From assembly GCF_000016425.1 (NCBI RefSeq), contig NC_009380.1, positions 1,616,144-1,680,143 on the forward strand: 64,000 nt of DNA, in the 5' to 3' direction. Source of the stretch: Salinispora tropica CNB-440 (lineage in GTDB: Bacteria; Actinomycetota; Actinomycetes; Mycobacteriales; Micromonosporaceae). The notes beneath the pieces are model-generated. The model was given only the letters and a program-made list of their open reading frames with translations. It was not told the origin of the DNA and made no database searches. The position numbers were made by a program, and so were the translations under genes. Below, piece by piece: positions 37,031-45,446 of this stretch. Numbering within the stretch: position 1 is the stretch's first letter; the number at the start of each line of letters is the position of its first letter.

Positions 37031-37495
37031 ATGCGGTGTCCGTACTGCCGCCACCCCGACTCCCGGGTCGTCGACTCTCGGGAAGCCGACGACGGCCAGC
37101 TGATCCGTCGACGGCGGTCCTGCCCGGAGTGCGGCAAACGGTTTACCACGGTGGAGGAGGCGATTCTCGCGGTCGTCAAACGTAGCGGGGTCACCGAACC
37201 CTTCAGCCGCACGAAGATTATTGGCGGGGTGCGCAAGGCGTGTCAGGGCCGGCCGGTTGACGACGACTCCGTCGCCCTGCTGGCGCAGAAGGTCGAGGAG
37301 ACCGTGCGGGCCAAGGGCGCTGCCGAGCTCCCCAGCCATGAGGTGGGGCTGGCCATTCTGGGGCCGCTGCGGGACCTGGACGAGGTGGCCTACCTCCGGT
37401 TTGCCAGCGTCTACCGGTCGTTCGAGTCACTCGCCGACTTCGAGCGGGAGATCGAGACGTTGCGGACCGCGGCCCAGGCCCGCGAGGGAGGCTGA
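37031..37495 (+). CDS. nrdR: Transcriptional repressor NrdR
   Basis: A 154-residue protein; ATG 37031 with AAGGAGGT 8 nt upstream. The zinc ribbon uses C3-P-Y-C6 and C31-P-E-C34, followed by the ATP-cone domain ([18 protein letters not shown]). NrdR senses ATP/dATP and represses ribonucleotide reductase genes by binding paired NrdR boxes. It is the first gene of an operon with nrdJ, 135 bp apart, with candidate boxes upstream. Confidence 0.98.
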   Translation: MRCPYCRHPDSRVVDSREADDGQLIRRRRSCPECGKRFTTVEEAILAVVKRSGVTEPFSRTKIIGGVRKACQGRPVDDDSVALLAQKVEETVRAKGAAELPSHEVGLAILGPLRDLDEVAYLRFASVYRSFESLADFEREIETLRTAAQAREGG

Positions 37496-37525
37496 GGCGG
37501 TCGGGACAGCTGCCCGCTCCAGGAC

Positions 37526-37624
37526 AGGGCCGCGTGTGAGACGCGGACGGGTTTGACGGTAGGGCCGCGTGTGAGACGCGGACGGGTTTGACGGTAAGGC
37601 CGCGCGTGGGGCGCGGACGAGGGC
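37526..37624 (+). repeat. Three tandem hairpins between nrdR and nrdJ
   Basis: A 35-bp unit occurs perfectly at 37526-37560 and 37561-37595, with a third degenerate copy from 37596. Each contains a hairpin: CCGCGT/ACGCGG in copies 1 and 2 (37530-37546, 37565-37581) and CCGCGC/GCGCGG in copy 3 (37600-37616), always with a 5-nt loop. The T-A to C-G change in copy 3 is compensatory, so the structure seems to be maintained. It could be an mRNA processing or attenuation element. Confidence 0.8.
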
Positions 37625-37630
37625 GATGAG

Positions 37631-40522
37631 ATGCCGGGGGACGGTGTGACAACAAGCAAGTCGCGGAGCAAGGCGGGAGCGGGTCTGAAGGTCGAGCGGG
37701 TGTGGACCACGGAGGGGGTCCACCCGTACGACGAGGTGACCTGGGAGCGTCGGGACGTCGTGATGACGAACTGGCGGGACGGCTCGATCAACTTCGAGCA
37801 GCGTGGCGTGGAGTTCCCACAGGAGTGGAGCGTCAACGCGGCCAACATCGTGACCACCAAGTACTTCCGGGGTGCGGTGGGGACCCCGGAACGGGAGTGG
37901 TCGCTTCGGCAGCTGATCGACCGGGTGGTGGCCACCTACCGCACCGCCGGTGAGGAGTACGGCTACTTCGCCACCCCGAATGATGCCGAGATTTTCGCCC
38001 ACGAGCTGACCTGGATGCTGCTCCACCAGGTGTTCAGCTTCAACTCGCCGGTCTGGTTCAACGTCGGCACGTCCTCGCCGCAGCAGGTCAGCGCGTGCTT
38101 CATCCTCGCCGTTGACGACTCGATGGACTCCATCCTGGACTGGTACAAGGAGGAGGGGCTGATCTTCAAGGGCGGCTCCGGCTCCGGGGTCAACCTCTCC
38201 CGGATCCGCTCCTCGAAGGAGCTGCTCTCCTCCGGCGGCACCGCCTCCGGCCCGGTCAGCTTCATGCGCGGTGCCGACGCGTCGGCCGGCACCATCAAGT
38301 CCGGCGGCGCGACCCGGCGGGCGGCCAAGATGGTCATCCTCGACGTTGACCATCCGGACATCGAGGAGTTCGTGGTCACCAAGGCGCGCGAGGAGGACAA
38401 GGTTCGCGCCCTGCGCGACGCCGGTTTCGACATGGACCTGGGCGGCGCGGACATCGTCAGCGTGCAGTACCAGAACGCCAACAACTCGGTCCGAGTCAGC
38501 GACGAGTTCATGACGGCGGTGCAGGACGGCGGCACCTTCGACCTGCGTGGCCGCCTCGACGGTACGGTGATCGACACGATTGACGCGAAGTCGTTGTTCC
38601 GGACCATCTCCCAGGCCGCCTGGGAGTGCGCCGACCCGGGGCTCCAGTACGACGACACCATCAACGACTGGCACACCTGCCCGGAGACCGGGCGGATCAC
38701 CGCGTCGAATCCCTGCTCGGAGTACCTGCACCTGGACAACTCCTCGTGCAACCTGGCCTCGCTCAACCTGATGCGGTTCCTCCGCGCCGACGGCGGCTTC
38801 GAGGTGGAGAAGTTCGTCCGCTCGGTCGAGCTGGTCATCACCGCGATGGACATTTCGATCTGCTTCGCCGACTTCCCCACCGAGAAGATCGGCGAGACCA
38901 CTCGGGCATACCGGCAGCTCGGCATCGGGTACGCCAACCTCGGTGCGCTGCTGATGGCCTCCGGACTGCCGTACGGCTCGGACCAGGGTCGCTCGCTGGC
39001 CGCGGCGATCACCTCGCTGATGACCGGCACCGCGTACCGGCGCTCCGCCGAGCTGGCCGGCATCGTCGGCGCGTACGACGGCTACGCCCGTAACGCCGAA
39101 CCGCACAAGCGGGTCATGCGCAAGCACGCTGCCGCCAACGACGAGATCAAGCCCACCGGCGCCGTGGCCACGGCGGTGCAGCGGGAGGCCACCCGGCAGT
39201 GGACCCTCGGCAACAAGGTCGGCGACCGGAACGGCTGGCGTAACTCGCAGGCCAGCGTCCTGGCGCCCACCGGCACCATCGGCCTGATGATGGACTGCGA
39301 CACCACCGGCGTCGAGCCGGACCTGGCATTGGTCAAGTTCAAGAAGCTGGTCGGTGGCGGCTCGATGCAGATCGTCAACCAGACCGTGCCGCGCGCCCTG
39401 CGCAGCCTCGGCTACCCGGAGGAGCAGGTCGAGGCGATCGTCGAGTACATCGCCGAGCACGGTCACGTGGTGGACGCCCCGGGGCTCAGGCCGGAGCACT
39501 ACCCGGTCTTCGACTGCGCGATGGGCGAGCGGTCCATCGCCCCGATGGGCCACGTGCGGATGATGGCGGCCGTCCAGCCGTTCATCTCCGGTGCCATCTC
39601 CAAGACGGTCAACATGCCCGAGCAGGCCACCGTCGAGGATGTCGAGAAGATCTATTTCGAGGGCTGGCGGCTCGGCCTCAAGGCGCTGGCGATCTACCGC
39701 GACAACTGCAAGGTCGGCCAGCCGCTGTCGGTGGCGAAGAAGGAGAAGGCCGCCGCTCCCGCCCCGGTGGAAGCGGCACCGGCCGCAGTCGAGAAGGTCG
39801 TGGAGAAGGTCGTCGAGTACCGACCGGTGCGGAAGCGACTGCCGAAGAAGCGCCCGTCGGAGACGATCTCCTTCTCGGTCGGCGGGGCGGAGGGCTACCT
39901 CACCTCGTCGTCGTACCCGGATGACGGCCTCGGCGAGGTCTTCCTCAAGATGTCGAAGCAGGGTTCGACGCTGGCCGGGGTGATGGATGCCTTCTCGGTG
40001 GCCATCTCCATCGGTCTCCAGCACGGTGTCCCGCTGGAGACCTATGTCAGCAAGTTCACCAACATGCGCTTCGAGCCGGCCGGAATGACCGACGACCCGG
40101 ACGTGCGGATGGCGGCCTCGGTGATGGACTACATCTTCCGCCGCCTGGCCCTGGACTTCCTGCCGTACGAGCGCCGCGCGGAGCTGGGCATCTTCACCGC
40201 CAAGGAGCGGGCCGCCCAGCTCGCGGCCGAGGCGGAGGCGGAGGCGAACACGGCGGACCTCACCGCGATGGCCTCCTCCGCCCCGGTTGAGAACAGGCCA
40301 GAGGAGCCGAAGGTCGGCCCGGTCGCCCAGCCGGCCCAGGAGTTGGCCGACGTCGCGGCGGCCCAGCCGGCGCCGTCGGTCGGTTCGAGTACCGAGCTGC
40401 TGGAAGCGGTGATCGGTAAGGCTGCCGACGCACCTCTCTGCTTCACCTGCGGTACGAAGATGCGCCCGGCCGGCAGCTGCTATGTCTGCGAGGGCTGCGG
40501 CTCCACCAGCGGTTGTAGCTGA
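37631..40522 (+). CDS. nrdJ: Vitamin B12-dependent (class II) ribonucleotide reductase
   Basis: A 963-residue enzyme; ATG 37631, with GTG 37646 (V-T-T-S-K-S-R) an alternative. The N-terminus carries H-P-Y-D-E-V-T-W-E-R-R-D. The radical/active-site core includes S-A-C-F-I-L and N-P-C-S-E-Y-L-H-L-D, where Cys and Glu are catalytic; a glycine-rich F-K-G-G-S-G-S-G-V-N-L-S loop lies between. An Ala/Pro/Val/Lys linker (~residues 700-735) separates a C-terminal region. The extreme end is a cysteine-rich zinc ribbon (C-F-T-C-G-T-K-M, C-Y-V-C-E-G-C-G) thought to re-reduce the active site. It makes dNTPs with adenosylcobalamin independent of oxygen. Confidence 0.98.
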   Translation: MPGDGVTTSKSRSKAGAGLKVERVWTTEGVHPYDEVTWERRDVVMTNWRDGSINFEQRGVEFPQEWSVNAANIVTTKYFRGAVGTPEREWSLRQLIDRVVATYRTAGEEYGYFATPNDAEIFAHELTWMLLHQVFSFNSPVWFNVGTSSPQQVSACFILAVDDSMDSILDWYKEEGLIFKGGSGSGVNLSRIRSSKELLSSGGTASGPVSFMRGADASAGTIKSGGATRRAAKMVILDVDHPDIEEFVVTKAREEDKVRALRDAGFDMDLGGADIVSVQYQNANNSVRVSDEFMTAVQDGGTFDLRGRLDGTVIDTIDAKSLFRTISQAAWECADPGLQYDDTINDWHTCPETGRITASNPCSEYLHLDNSSCNLASLNLMRFLRADGGFEVEKFVRSVELVITAMDISICFADFPTEKIGETTRAYRQLGIGYANLGALLMASGLPYGSDQGRSLAAAITSLMTGTAYRRSAELAGIVGAYDGYARNAEPHKRVMRKHAAANDEIKPTGAVATAVQREATRQWTLGNKVGDRNGWRNSQASVLAPTGTIGLMMDCDTTGVEPDLALVKFKKLVGGGSMQIVNQTVPRALRSLGYPEEQVEAIVEYIAEHGHVVDAPGLRPEHYPVFDCAMGERSIAPMGHVRMMAAVQPFISGAISKTVNMPEQATVEDVEKIYFEGWRLGLKALAIYRDNCKVGQPLSVAKKEKAAAPAPVEAAPAAVEKVVEKVVEYRPVRKRLPKKRPSETISFSVGGAEGYLTSSSYPDDGLGEVFLKMSKQGSTLAGVMDAFSVAISIGLQHGVPLETYVSKFTNMRFEPAGMTDDPDVRMAASVMDYIFRRLALDFLPYERRAELGIFTAKERAAQLAAEAEAEANTADLTAMASSAPVENRPEEPKVGPVAQPAQELADVAAAQPAPSVGSSTELLEAVIGKAADAPLCFTCGTKMRPAGSCYVCEGCGSTSGCS

Positions 40523-40585
40523 CGTACGCGGCTGGTAGCGGCCCGAGTCGCCTCGGCCGCAACGCGCGGGGAGTGGTACAAGGAG

Positions 40586-40616
40586 AAGGGGAGCCGGGCG
40601 CGAGCGGGCTCCCCTT
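40586..40616 (+). terminator. Terminator after nrdJ
   Basis: AAGGGGAGCC (40586-40595) pairs perfectly with GGCTCCCCTT (40607-40616) around an 11-nt loop, followed by a pyrimidine-rich CCTCCTCCCCC stretch. Confidence 0.8.
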
Positions 40617-40671
40617 CCTCCTCCCCCTGCCGCGTTGGCGCAACCCGGTGGCGCGCGGTTACCCTGCGGCG

Positions 40672-41226
40672 ATGACGGTCAGCGAGCAGGTGGAGCAGCT
40701 CGCGGCATCGCTGGCTGATCGGCTCGACGCGCTCAGCTTTACCGACCTGACCACCGACCAGGTCACGGCCCGGCTGATCGACACGGTGGCCGGCTGGGCG
40801 GGGAACCAGGGCTGGCGGGTCTACCGACGGGCGCCAAGTGTCCTGCCGTTGCCACCGCCGATGTCTGCGCGGCAGTCGGTGCTCGATGTGGCCTGTGCCC
40901 GGCCAGGCGGGCCACCGATCGTCGTCGAGGTCGACCATGGCACCCGTCGCCGTACCTGGGCGAAGCTGCTCGCCGAGGCGGATGCGGGACGCATCCCGCT
41001 GTGGGTGCGTTGGGGGCCCGGCCGGTTTGTCGCACCGCCGCCGCCGATCCTCATGGTGACCTGCGAGGTGACCGGGCGATCCGACCCAACCGGCAGCGGC
41101 CGGATGCACAGCCGTCTGCCTCGGGACGGAAGGCCGCCGCCTGCGCACTCCGCGGTGCGGGTCGGGGAGGCGGTCGCCCTCGAACTGCCGCTGGCATCCC
41201 CGGAGGCACCCGCCGCCGGCGGATGA
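40672..41226 (+). CDS. Hypothetical protein, possible nuclease-like
   Basis: The start is ATG 40672 (M-T-V-S-E-Q-V-E-Q-L-A-A-S-L-A-D); the longer open frame runs through the nrdJ terminator and is rejected. The product has 184 residues. A helical N-terminus is followed by alternating strands with V-L-D-V-A-C-A-R-P and I-V-V-E-V-D-H-G-T-R-R-R-T-W-A-K-L. The spacing of D, E-V-D and K is reminiscent of restriction-endonuclease-like folds but is not proof. A Pro-rich tail follows. There is no signal peptide. I do not recognise the family. Confidence 0.7.
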   Translation: MTVSEQVEQLAASLADRLDALSFTDLTTDQVTARLIDTVAGWAGNQGWRVYRRAPSVLPLPPPMSARQSVLDVACARPGGPPIVVEVDHGTRRRTWAKLLAEADAGRIPLWVRWGPGRFVAPPPPILMVTCEVTGRSDPTGSGRMHSRLPRDGRPPPAHSAVRVGEAVALELPLASPEAPAAGG

Positions 41227-41311
41227 CGGTGCGGCGGTGGTGTCCCGGGTCACGCTGCCCGGCGTCCGCCGTGACGCCCCGGACAGTCCACTGTAATGCG
41301 ATTATGCGGGC

Positions 41312-42247
41312 ATGACGGCAGCCGATACCTATCGCACCTTCGCTACCCGGGAAGCGTGTGGCGTGTCACCGGCGTACGAGCGCCTGGCGCTGGCGGTGTC
41401 CGGTGACGCCGAACTGCTCGCGTTGATCGAGCGGCTTCCGCCGGCCAAGCGGCAACCGAATCTGCTCTTCGGCGTGGTTCGGCTGCTCGGTGGTCCGGTC
41501 GAGGACCCGGCGGCCTTCCACGCCTATGTCCTGGCGAACTGGCCGGCGATCGAGGCGGAGATCCGGCGTAGGGCGACCCAGACGAACGAGGCGGGGCGGT
41601 GCGCCGTCCTGCTGCCGCTGCTCGCCGCGCTACCCCAACCACTCGCACTGTTGGAGGTCGGCGCGTCGGCGGGGCTCTGTCTCTACCCCGACCGTTACGC
41701 CTACCGTTACGACCGCCAGCTCCTGGGCGACGGCCGCCCGGTCCTCGACTGCGCCCTCACCGGCACCCTGCCCCCGAGCCGGGTCCCCACCGTGGTGTGG
41801 CGGGCCGGGCTGGACCTCAATCCGCTGGACGTGACCGACGCGGACGACGTCGCGTGGCTGGACGCCCTGATCTGGCCGGAGCACGCTCACCGGCGGGCGC
41901 GGCTGCGGGCGGCGGCGAACCTGGTCGCGGCCGATCCACCGCTGCTCGTCCGCGGCGACCTGGTGGACGACCTGCCGGCGGTGGCCGCACTGGCCCCATC
42001 CGGGGCGACCCTGGTGGTGTTCCACACGACCGTCCTGTACCAGGTGCCGCAGCGCCGCCGCACCGCCTTCGTCGAGTTGGTTCGTGGGCTGCCCGGCAAC
42101 TGGATCGCCGCGGAGTCGTCGCGAACGCTGTCCTACGACGGATTGCCCGACCCACCCGGTGCCGGCTTCAACAATGTGCTCGCGCTCGACGGCAAGCCAC
42201 TGGCGTGGGCCCAGGCGCACGGGCAGGCAGCGGCCTGGTTCGGTTAG
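41312..42247 (+). CDS. DUF2332 family protein
   Basis: A 311-residue protein; ATG 41312. Features of the family: an N-terminal S-P-A-Y-E-R-L-A-L-A-V-S segment, then T-Q-T-N-E-A-G-R-C-A-V-L-L-P-L, L-L-E-V-G-A-S-A-G-L-C-L-Y-P-D-R-Y-A-Y (a SAM-binding-like loop), and a late V-F-H-T-T-V-L-Y-Q-V-P strand. The V-G-A-S-A-G motif suggests a methyltransferase-like fold, but activity is unknown. The DUF5522 gene follows after 16 bp. Confidence 0.88.
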   Translation: MTAADTYRTFATREACGVSPAYERLALAVSGDAELLALIERLPPAKRQPNLLFGVVRLLGGPVEDPAAFHAYVLANWPAIEAEIRRRATQTNEAGRCAVLLPLLAALPQPLALLEVGASAGLCLYPDRYAYRYDRQLLGDGRPVLDCALTGTLPPSRVPTVVWRAGLDLNPLDVTDADDVAWLDALIWPEHAHRRARLRAAANLVAADPPLLVRGDLVDDLPAVAALAPSGATLVVFHTTVLYQVPQRRRTAFVELVRGLPGNWIAAESSRTLSYDGLPDPPGAGFNNVLALDGKPLAWAQAHGQAAAWFG

Positions 42248-42263
42248 CCCTACACTGCCCGGC

Positions 42264-42503
42264 GTGGGTGGCGAGCGACGACCGTTGGCGAATCGGCCGT
42301 TGACCGAGCCGCATCCGTCTCGACTGCCGCCCGAGGACCCGCAACGGGAGCGGATCTGCGCCGCCCACGCCGCCGCTCTGGCGGCTGGGGAGGCCGGCTA
42401 CCCCGACCCGACCACCGGCCTGTTCGTGCTTACCGCCGGTTTCCTCGCCCGCCGGGGTACCTGCTGCGGTCGCGGCTGCCGCCACTGCCCGTACCTCGAC
42501 TGA
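42264..42503 (+). CDS. Small cysteine-rich DUF5522 protein
   Basis: GTG 42264 gives 79 residues; TTG 42300 (T-E-P-H-P-S-R-L) is an alternative. The core is D-Y/P-T-T-G-L-F-V-L-T-A-G-F-L-A-R-R-G-T followed by C-C-G-R-G-C-R-H-C-P-Y, a cysteine/histidine cluster probably binding metal. The family is small and uncharacterised. It is probably co-transcribed with the DUF2332 gene and is convergent with ideR. Confidence 0.8.
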   Translation: MGGERRPLANRPLTEPHPSRLPPEDPQRERICAAHAAALAAGEAGYPDPTTGLFVLTAGFLARRGTCCGRGCRHCPYLD

Positions 42504-42564
42504 ACACACTCAGCCGGGTGGAGTGGCCGTGCCGGCGCGGCGCGTGGTTGCCCGGCAGCCGCGG

Positions 42565-43263
42565 TCAGCCGGCGGCGACGAAGACGCGGGAGGCCACCTC
42601 GCGGGGGAGGCGGACGCGGTCGCCGTAGCGGTCGATCGACACGCCGTCCCGCTCCTGAGCGACCGTCACCGTGGCACCCGGATCGACCCCGGCGGCGTGC
42701 AGCTGGCGTAACACATCCGAGTTGGTTTGCAGGCTTTCGCAGATCCGTCGGACCACGACCGTGCCGGAGAGGCCGGGGAACGCCAGGTTGCGTTCGCCCT
42801 CGGCGGGCTCGGCAGCGGAGGGGCCTGCTGAGCCCAGCGCCTCCAGCCCGGGGATCGGGTTGCCGTACGGCGACCGGGTCGGGCGGTTGAGCAGGTCATA
42901 GACCCGTTGTTCGACGGCGTCGCTCATGACGTGCTCCCACCGGCAGGCCTCCTCGTGGGCCTCCTCGTAGGGCATTCCGATCACGTTGACCAGCAGGAGC
43001 TCCGCCAGCCGATGTTTACGCATCACGGAGACCGCCGCGTCGCGGCCGGCGTCGGTGAGCGTCAGGTGCCGGTCGCCCTCCACGGTGAGCAGGCCGTCCC
43101 GCTCCATCCGGGCGACGGTCTGGCTGACGGTGGGGCCGCTCTGGCGCAGCCGCTCGGCGATGCGGGCACGAAGCGGCGGCACACCCTCCTCCTCGAGCTC
43201 GAGGATGGTCCGCAGGTACATCTCGGTCGTGTCGACCAGTGAGTGCGCGATGATCTCAATCAC
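42565..43263 (-). CDS. ideR: Iron-dependent repressor IdeR/DtxR
   Basis: A 232-residue metalloregulator starting at ATG 43261-43263. The winged-helix domain contains L-V-D-T-T-E-M-Y-L-R-T-I and the recognition helix Q-S-G-P-T-V-S-Q-T-V. All metal ligands of DtxR are present with an offset of five: M15, C107, E110 and H111 (site 2), and H84, E88 and H103 (site 1). A C-terminal SH3-like/FeoA domain follows a Pro-rich linker. With Fe(II) it would repress siderophore and uptake genes. It sits divergently upstream of the beta-lactamase gene. Confidence 0.95.
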   Translation of the reverse strand: MIEIIAHSLVDTTEMYLRTILELEEEGVPPLRARIAERLRQSGPTVSQTVARMERDGLLTVEGDRHLTLTDAGRDAAVSVMRKHRLAELLLVNVIGMPYEEAHEEACRWEHVMSDAVEQRVYDLLNRPTRSPYGNPIPGLEALGSAGPSAAEPAEGERNLAFPGLSGTVVVRRICESLQTNSDVLRQLHAAGVDPGATVTVAQERDGVSIDRYGDRVRLPREVASRVFVAAG

Positions 43264-43605
43264 CCGTTAGCGAGAAACAAATCGGACGGCAAGTGTCTCA
43301 CGCAGAACCCCAGTCATCCACGTGACCCACTCCAACAGATTGTGGTCAACTCTGGCGCTGACGGGTCCGATCTGGTGTTTCGTCGCCCCTCGGCACGTGT
43401 TCGACGAATCACCTGTATCGGAGCCGGTGTCCCGCATTGGTGGATCCAGGCCAACCGACGCGCTCGACGCCGACCGCTCCTATGCCAGATCAGCATGAAC
43501 CTCACGGCTTCCGTCTTCGACGGCATCCCCAACCCCCTGTCAGGGTCGAGTCCGGCCCGGGCGGCATCCTCCGCGGTCGGGGCCACCAACAGGTAGGGAG
43601 TCACG
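43264..43605. other. ideR-bla divergent intergenic region
   Basis: A 342-bp spacer holding both promoters. I see no iron-box-like palindrome and no RNA gene. A 33-codon ATG frame at 43495-43596 ends next to the AGGGAG site of the beta-lactamase gene, but nothing supports it as a gene. Confidence 0.5.
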
Positions 43606-44523
43606 ATGACGATTTCGACACACCGTGTGGTGGCCGCGGTGACCGCGGCGACGGCACTCATCGCGCTGTCCGGGTGCGTCACCGCGGATGCGGCCGAGGA
43701 TCGGGCGCGCGGCCGTGAGGTGACCGTCGGTGCATCAGCCGTAGTGGACCTGGACCACGAGTTCCGGCAGTTGGAGAAGAGGTTCGACGCACGGCTGGGG
43801 ATCTACGCGATCGACACCGGCACCGGACGAACGGTGCGGTACCAGGCCGACGAGCGGTTCGCCTACGCCTCGACCTTCAAGGCGCTGGCCGCCGCCGAGG
43901 TCCTCGACGAGACCACCGACGCCGAACTGGAGCAGGTCGTGCGGTACTCGGCAGACGACCTGGTGGACTACTCGCCGATCACCGAGCAGCACGTCGCCGA
44001 GGGCATGACGCTGCGGGCCATCGCCGAGGCTGCCGTTCGCTACAGCGACAACACCGCCGGCAACCTGTTGCTGGACCACCTCGGTGGGCCGGAGCGGTTC
44101 GAGAAGGAACTGAAGGGAATCGGTGACACGGTCACCGACGCGGCTCGATACGAGACCGACCTCAACGAGGCGACACCGGGCGATCCGCGAGACACCAGCA
44201 CCGCCCGAGCCCTCACCGAGGACCTACGGGAGTACGCCGTCGACGACGCCCTCGAACCCGGGGACCGCGACACCCTCAACGGGTGGCTGCGCGGCAACAC
44301 CACCGGCGGGGAGCTGATCCGCGCCGGTGTCCCCGACGGCTGGGTTGTGGGGGACAAGTCCGGCGCGGCCGGGTACGGCACTCGTAACGACATCGCGGTG
44401 ATCTGGCCACCGGATCGTGCGCCGATCGTCCTCGCCGTGCTGTCCAGCCGGGATGAGCAGGACGCCAGCTACGACAACGCCCTCATCGCCCAGGCCACGG
44501 AGGTGGTGATCGCCCAGCTGTGA
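43606..44523 (+). CDS. Class A beta-lactamase, lipoprotein
   Basis: A 305-residue enzyme; ATG 43606 behind GTAGGGAG. The signal peptide ends in a lipobox L-S-G-C24. All class A motifs are present: S89-T-F-K92, S147-D-N149, E183-T-D-L-N187 (the omega-loop ExxLN) and K251-S-G253. It should be an active serine beta-lactamase tethered to the outer face of the membrane. Its 3' end meets a second beta-lactamase-fold gene only 2 bp away in convergent orientation. Confidence 0.95.
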   Translation: MTISTHRVVAAVTAATALIALSGCVTADAAEDRARGREVTVGASAVVDLDHEFRQLEKRFDARLGIYAIDTGTGRTVRYQADERFAYASTFKALAAAEVLDETTDAELEQVVRYSADDLVDYSPITEQHVAEGMTLRAIAEAAVRYSDNTAGNLLLDHLGGPERFEKELKGIGDTVTDAARYETDLNEATPGDPRDTSTARALTEDLREYAVDDALEPGDRDTLNGWLRGNTTGGELIRAGVPDGWVVGDKSGAAGYGTRNDIAVIWPPDRAPIVLAVLSSRDEQDASYDNALIAQATEVVIAQL

Positions 44524-44525
44524 AC

Positions 44526-45446
44526 CTAACCCCACCACGGCGGGGTGCCCGTTCGCAGGTAGCCGTGCAGCACCCGCGCGACATGTGCCATGGTCGCCTC
44601 GCTGCCCGGCTGCGCGACGGCGGGTACGCGGGAGGCGGTCAACGCGGCGACCGCGTACGACTGCCCGTCGGCGTGGTCCACCACTCCCACCTCGTGCCGC
44701 AGGTGTAGCAGCGTGCCGGTCTTCGAGGACCAGCGCGAGGCGTCGGAGGTGAAGTCGGGTGCGAGTCGCTGCCGGAGCACGTTGTCGGCCATCAGGTCGC
44801 GTACCCGGGCTGCGGTGGCCTCGTCGATCGCCGTGGGTCGCCAGACGGCGTGCAGCAGGTCGACGAAGGCCCGAGCTGACCCGGCATTGGCGCGGGTGAC
44901 GTCGAGCTGCGCGACCGGGTGACCGTGCCCAGCGGTCGCGGCGCCGATGGCGAGAGCCTGAGCCAGGTGTGCCTCATCCGGTCGGAGCCGTTCCGCCGGA
45001 GTGTCGGTGAGGTCGCTGATCCGGTGCCGCACGGCGATGCCCTCGAGGTGGAGTCGCCGCAGCTCGGCGGCGACCGCGGCCGGTGGGGTCAGGTCGAACA
45101 GGGCGTCGGCGGCGACCCCGTCGCTGATGGCGATGCTCAGGTAGAGCAGGTCGTCCAGGGCGACCCGGGCGGGGTGGCGGAACCGGCTCAGTCCGGTGGT
45201 ACCCGGTGTGGTGATCCGGCCGGGCGCGATGTCGACCGGCGTCGCCAGGTTGAGCTCACCGCGCGCCGCCCGTTCCAGGACAGCCACTGCCAGCGGCACC
45301 TTCACCAGCGATGCCGCGGGATAGGGGACGTCCGTGTCGAGGCCGATCTCGTCGCCGGTGTCGAGGTTGCGGACGAGGAACGCTCCGTGCAGCCCCGCCT
45401 CCTCGAGTAGTTCGCGCGCGTTGCGCAGCACGGCGGAGACGCTCAC
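44526..45446 (-). CDS. Beta-lactamase-fold serine hydrolase
   Basis: A 306-residue protein without a signal peptide. It has S46-L-V-K49 (SxxK), S108-D-G110 in place of SDN, and K242-T-G244. A class A omega-loop glutamate motif is not evident. It is therefore a class A-like serine hydrolase, perhaps a cytoplasmic amide/ester hydrolase, rather than a proven beta-lactamase. Its start overlaps the stop of the LysR regulator by 4 bp, so the two form one operon, and regulation by that LysR protein is likely (inference). Confidence 0.85.
   Translation of the reverse strand: MSVSAVLRNARELLEEAGLHGAFLVRNLDTGDEIGLDTDVPYPAASLVKVPLAVAVLERAARGELNLATPVDIAPGRITTPGTTGLSRFRHPARVALDDLLYLSIAISDGVAADALFDLTPPAAVAAELRRLHLEGIAVRHRISDLTDTPAERLRPDEAHLAQALAIGAATAGHGHPVAQLDVTRANAGSARAFVDLLHAVWRPTAIDEATAARVRDLMADNVLRQRLAPDFTSDASRWSSKTGTLLHLRHEVGVVDHADGQSYAVAALTASRVPAVAQPGSEATMAHVARVLHGYLRTGTPPWWG

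Noticed and set aside
37427..40024. Minus-strand open frame of ~865 codons
   Set aside because: Antisense to nrdJ, a fully recognisable enzyme; high-GC genomes give long antisense frames.
40573..40671. Upstream extension of the 40672-41226 gene
   Set aside because: It would be translated through the nrdJ terminator hairpin and is unlike the rest of the protein; ATG 40672 is a better start.
43495..43596. 33-codon ATG frame before the beta-lactamase gene
   Set aside because: No ribosome binding site, no recognisable product; likely chance.
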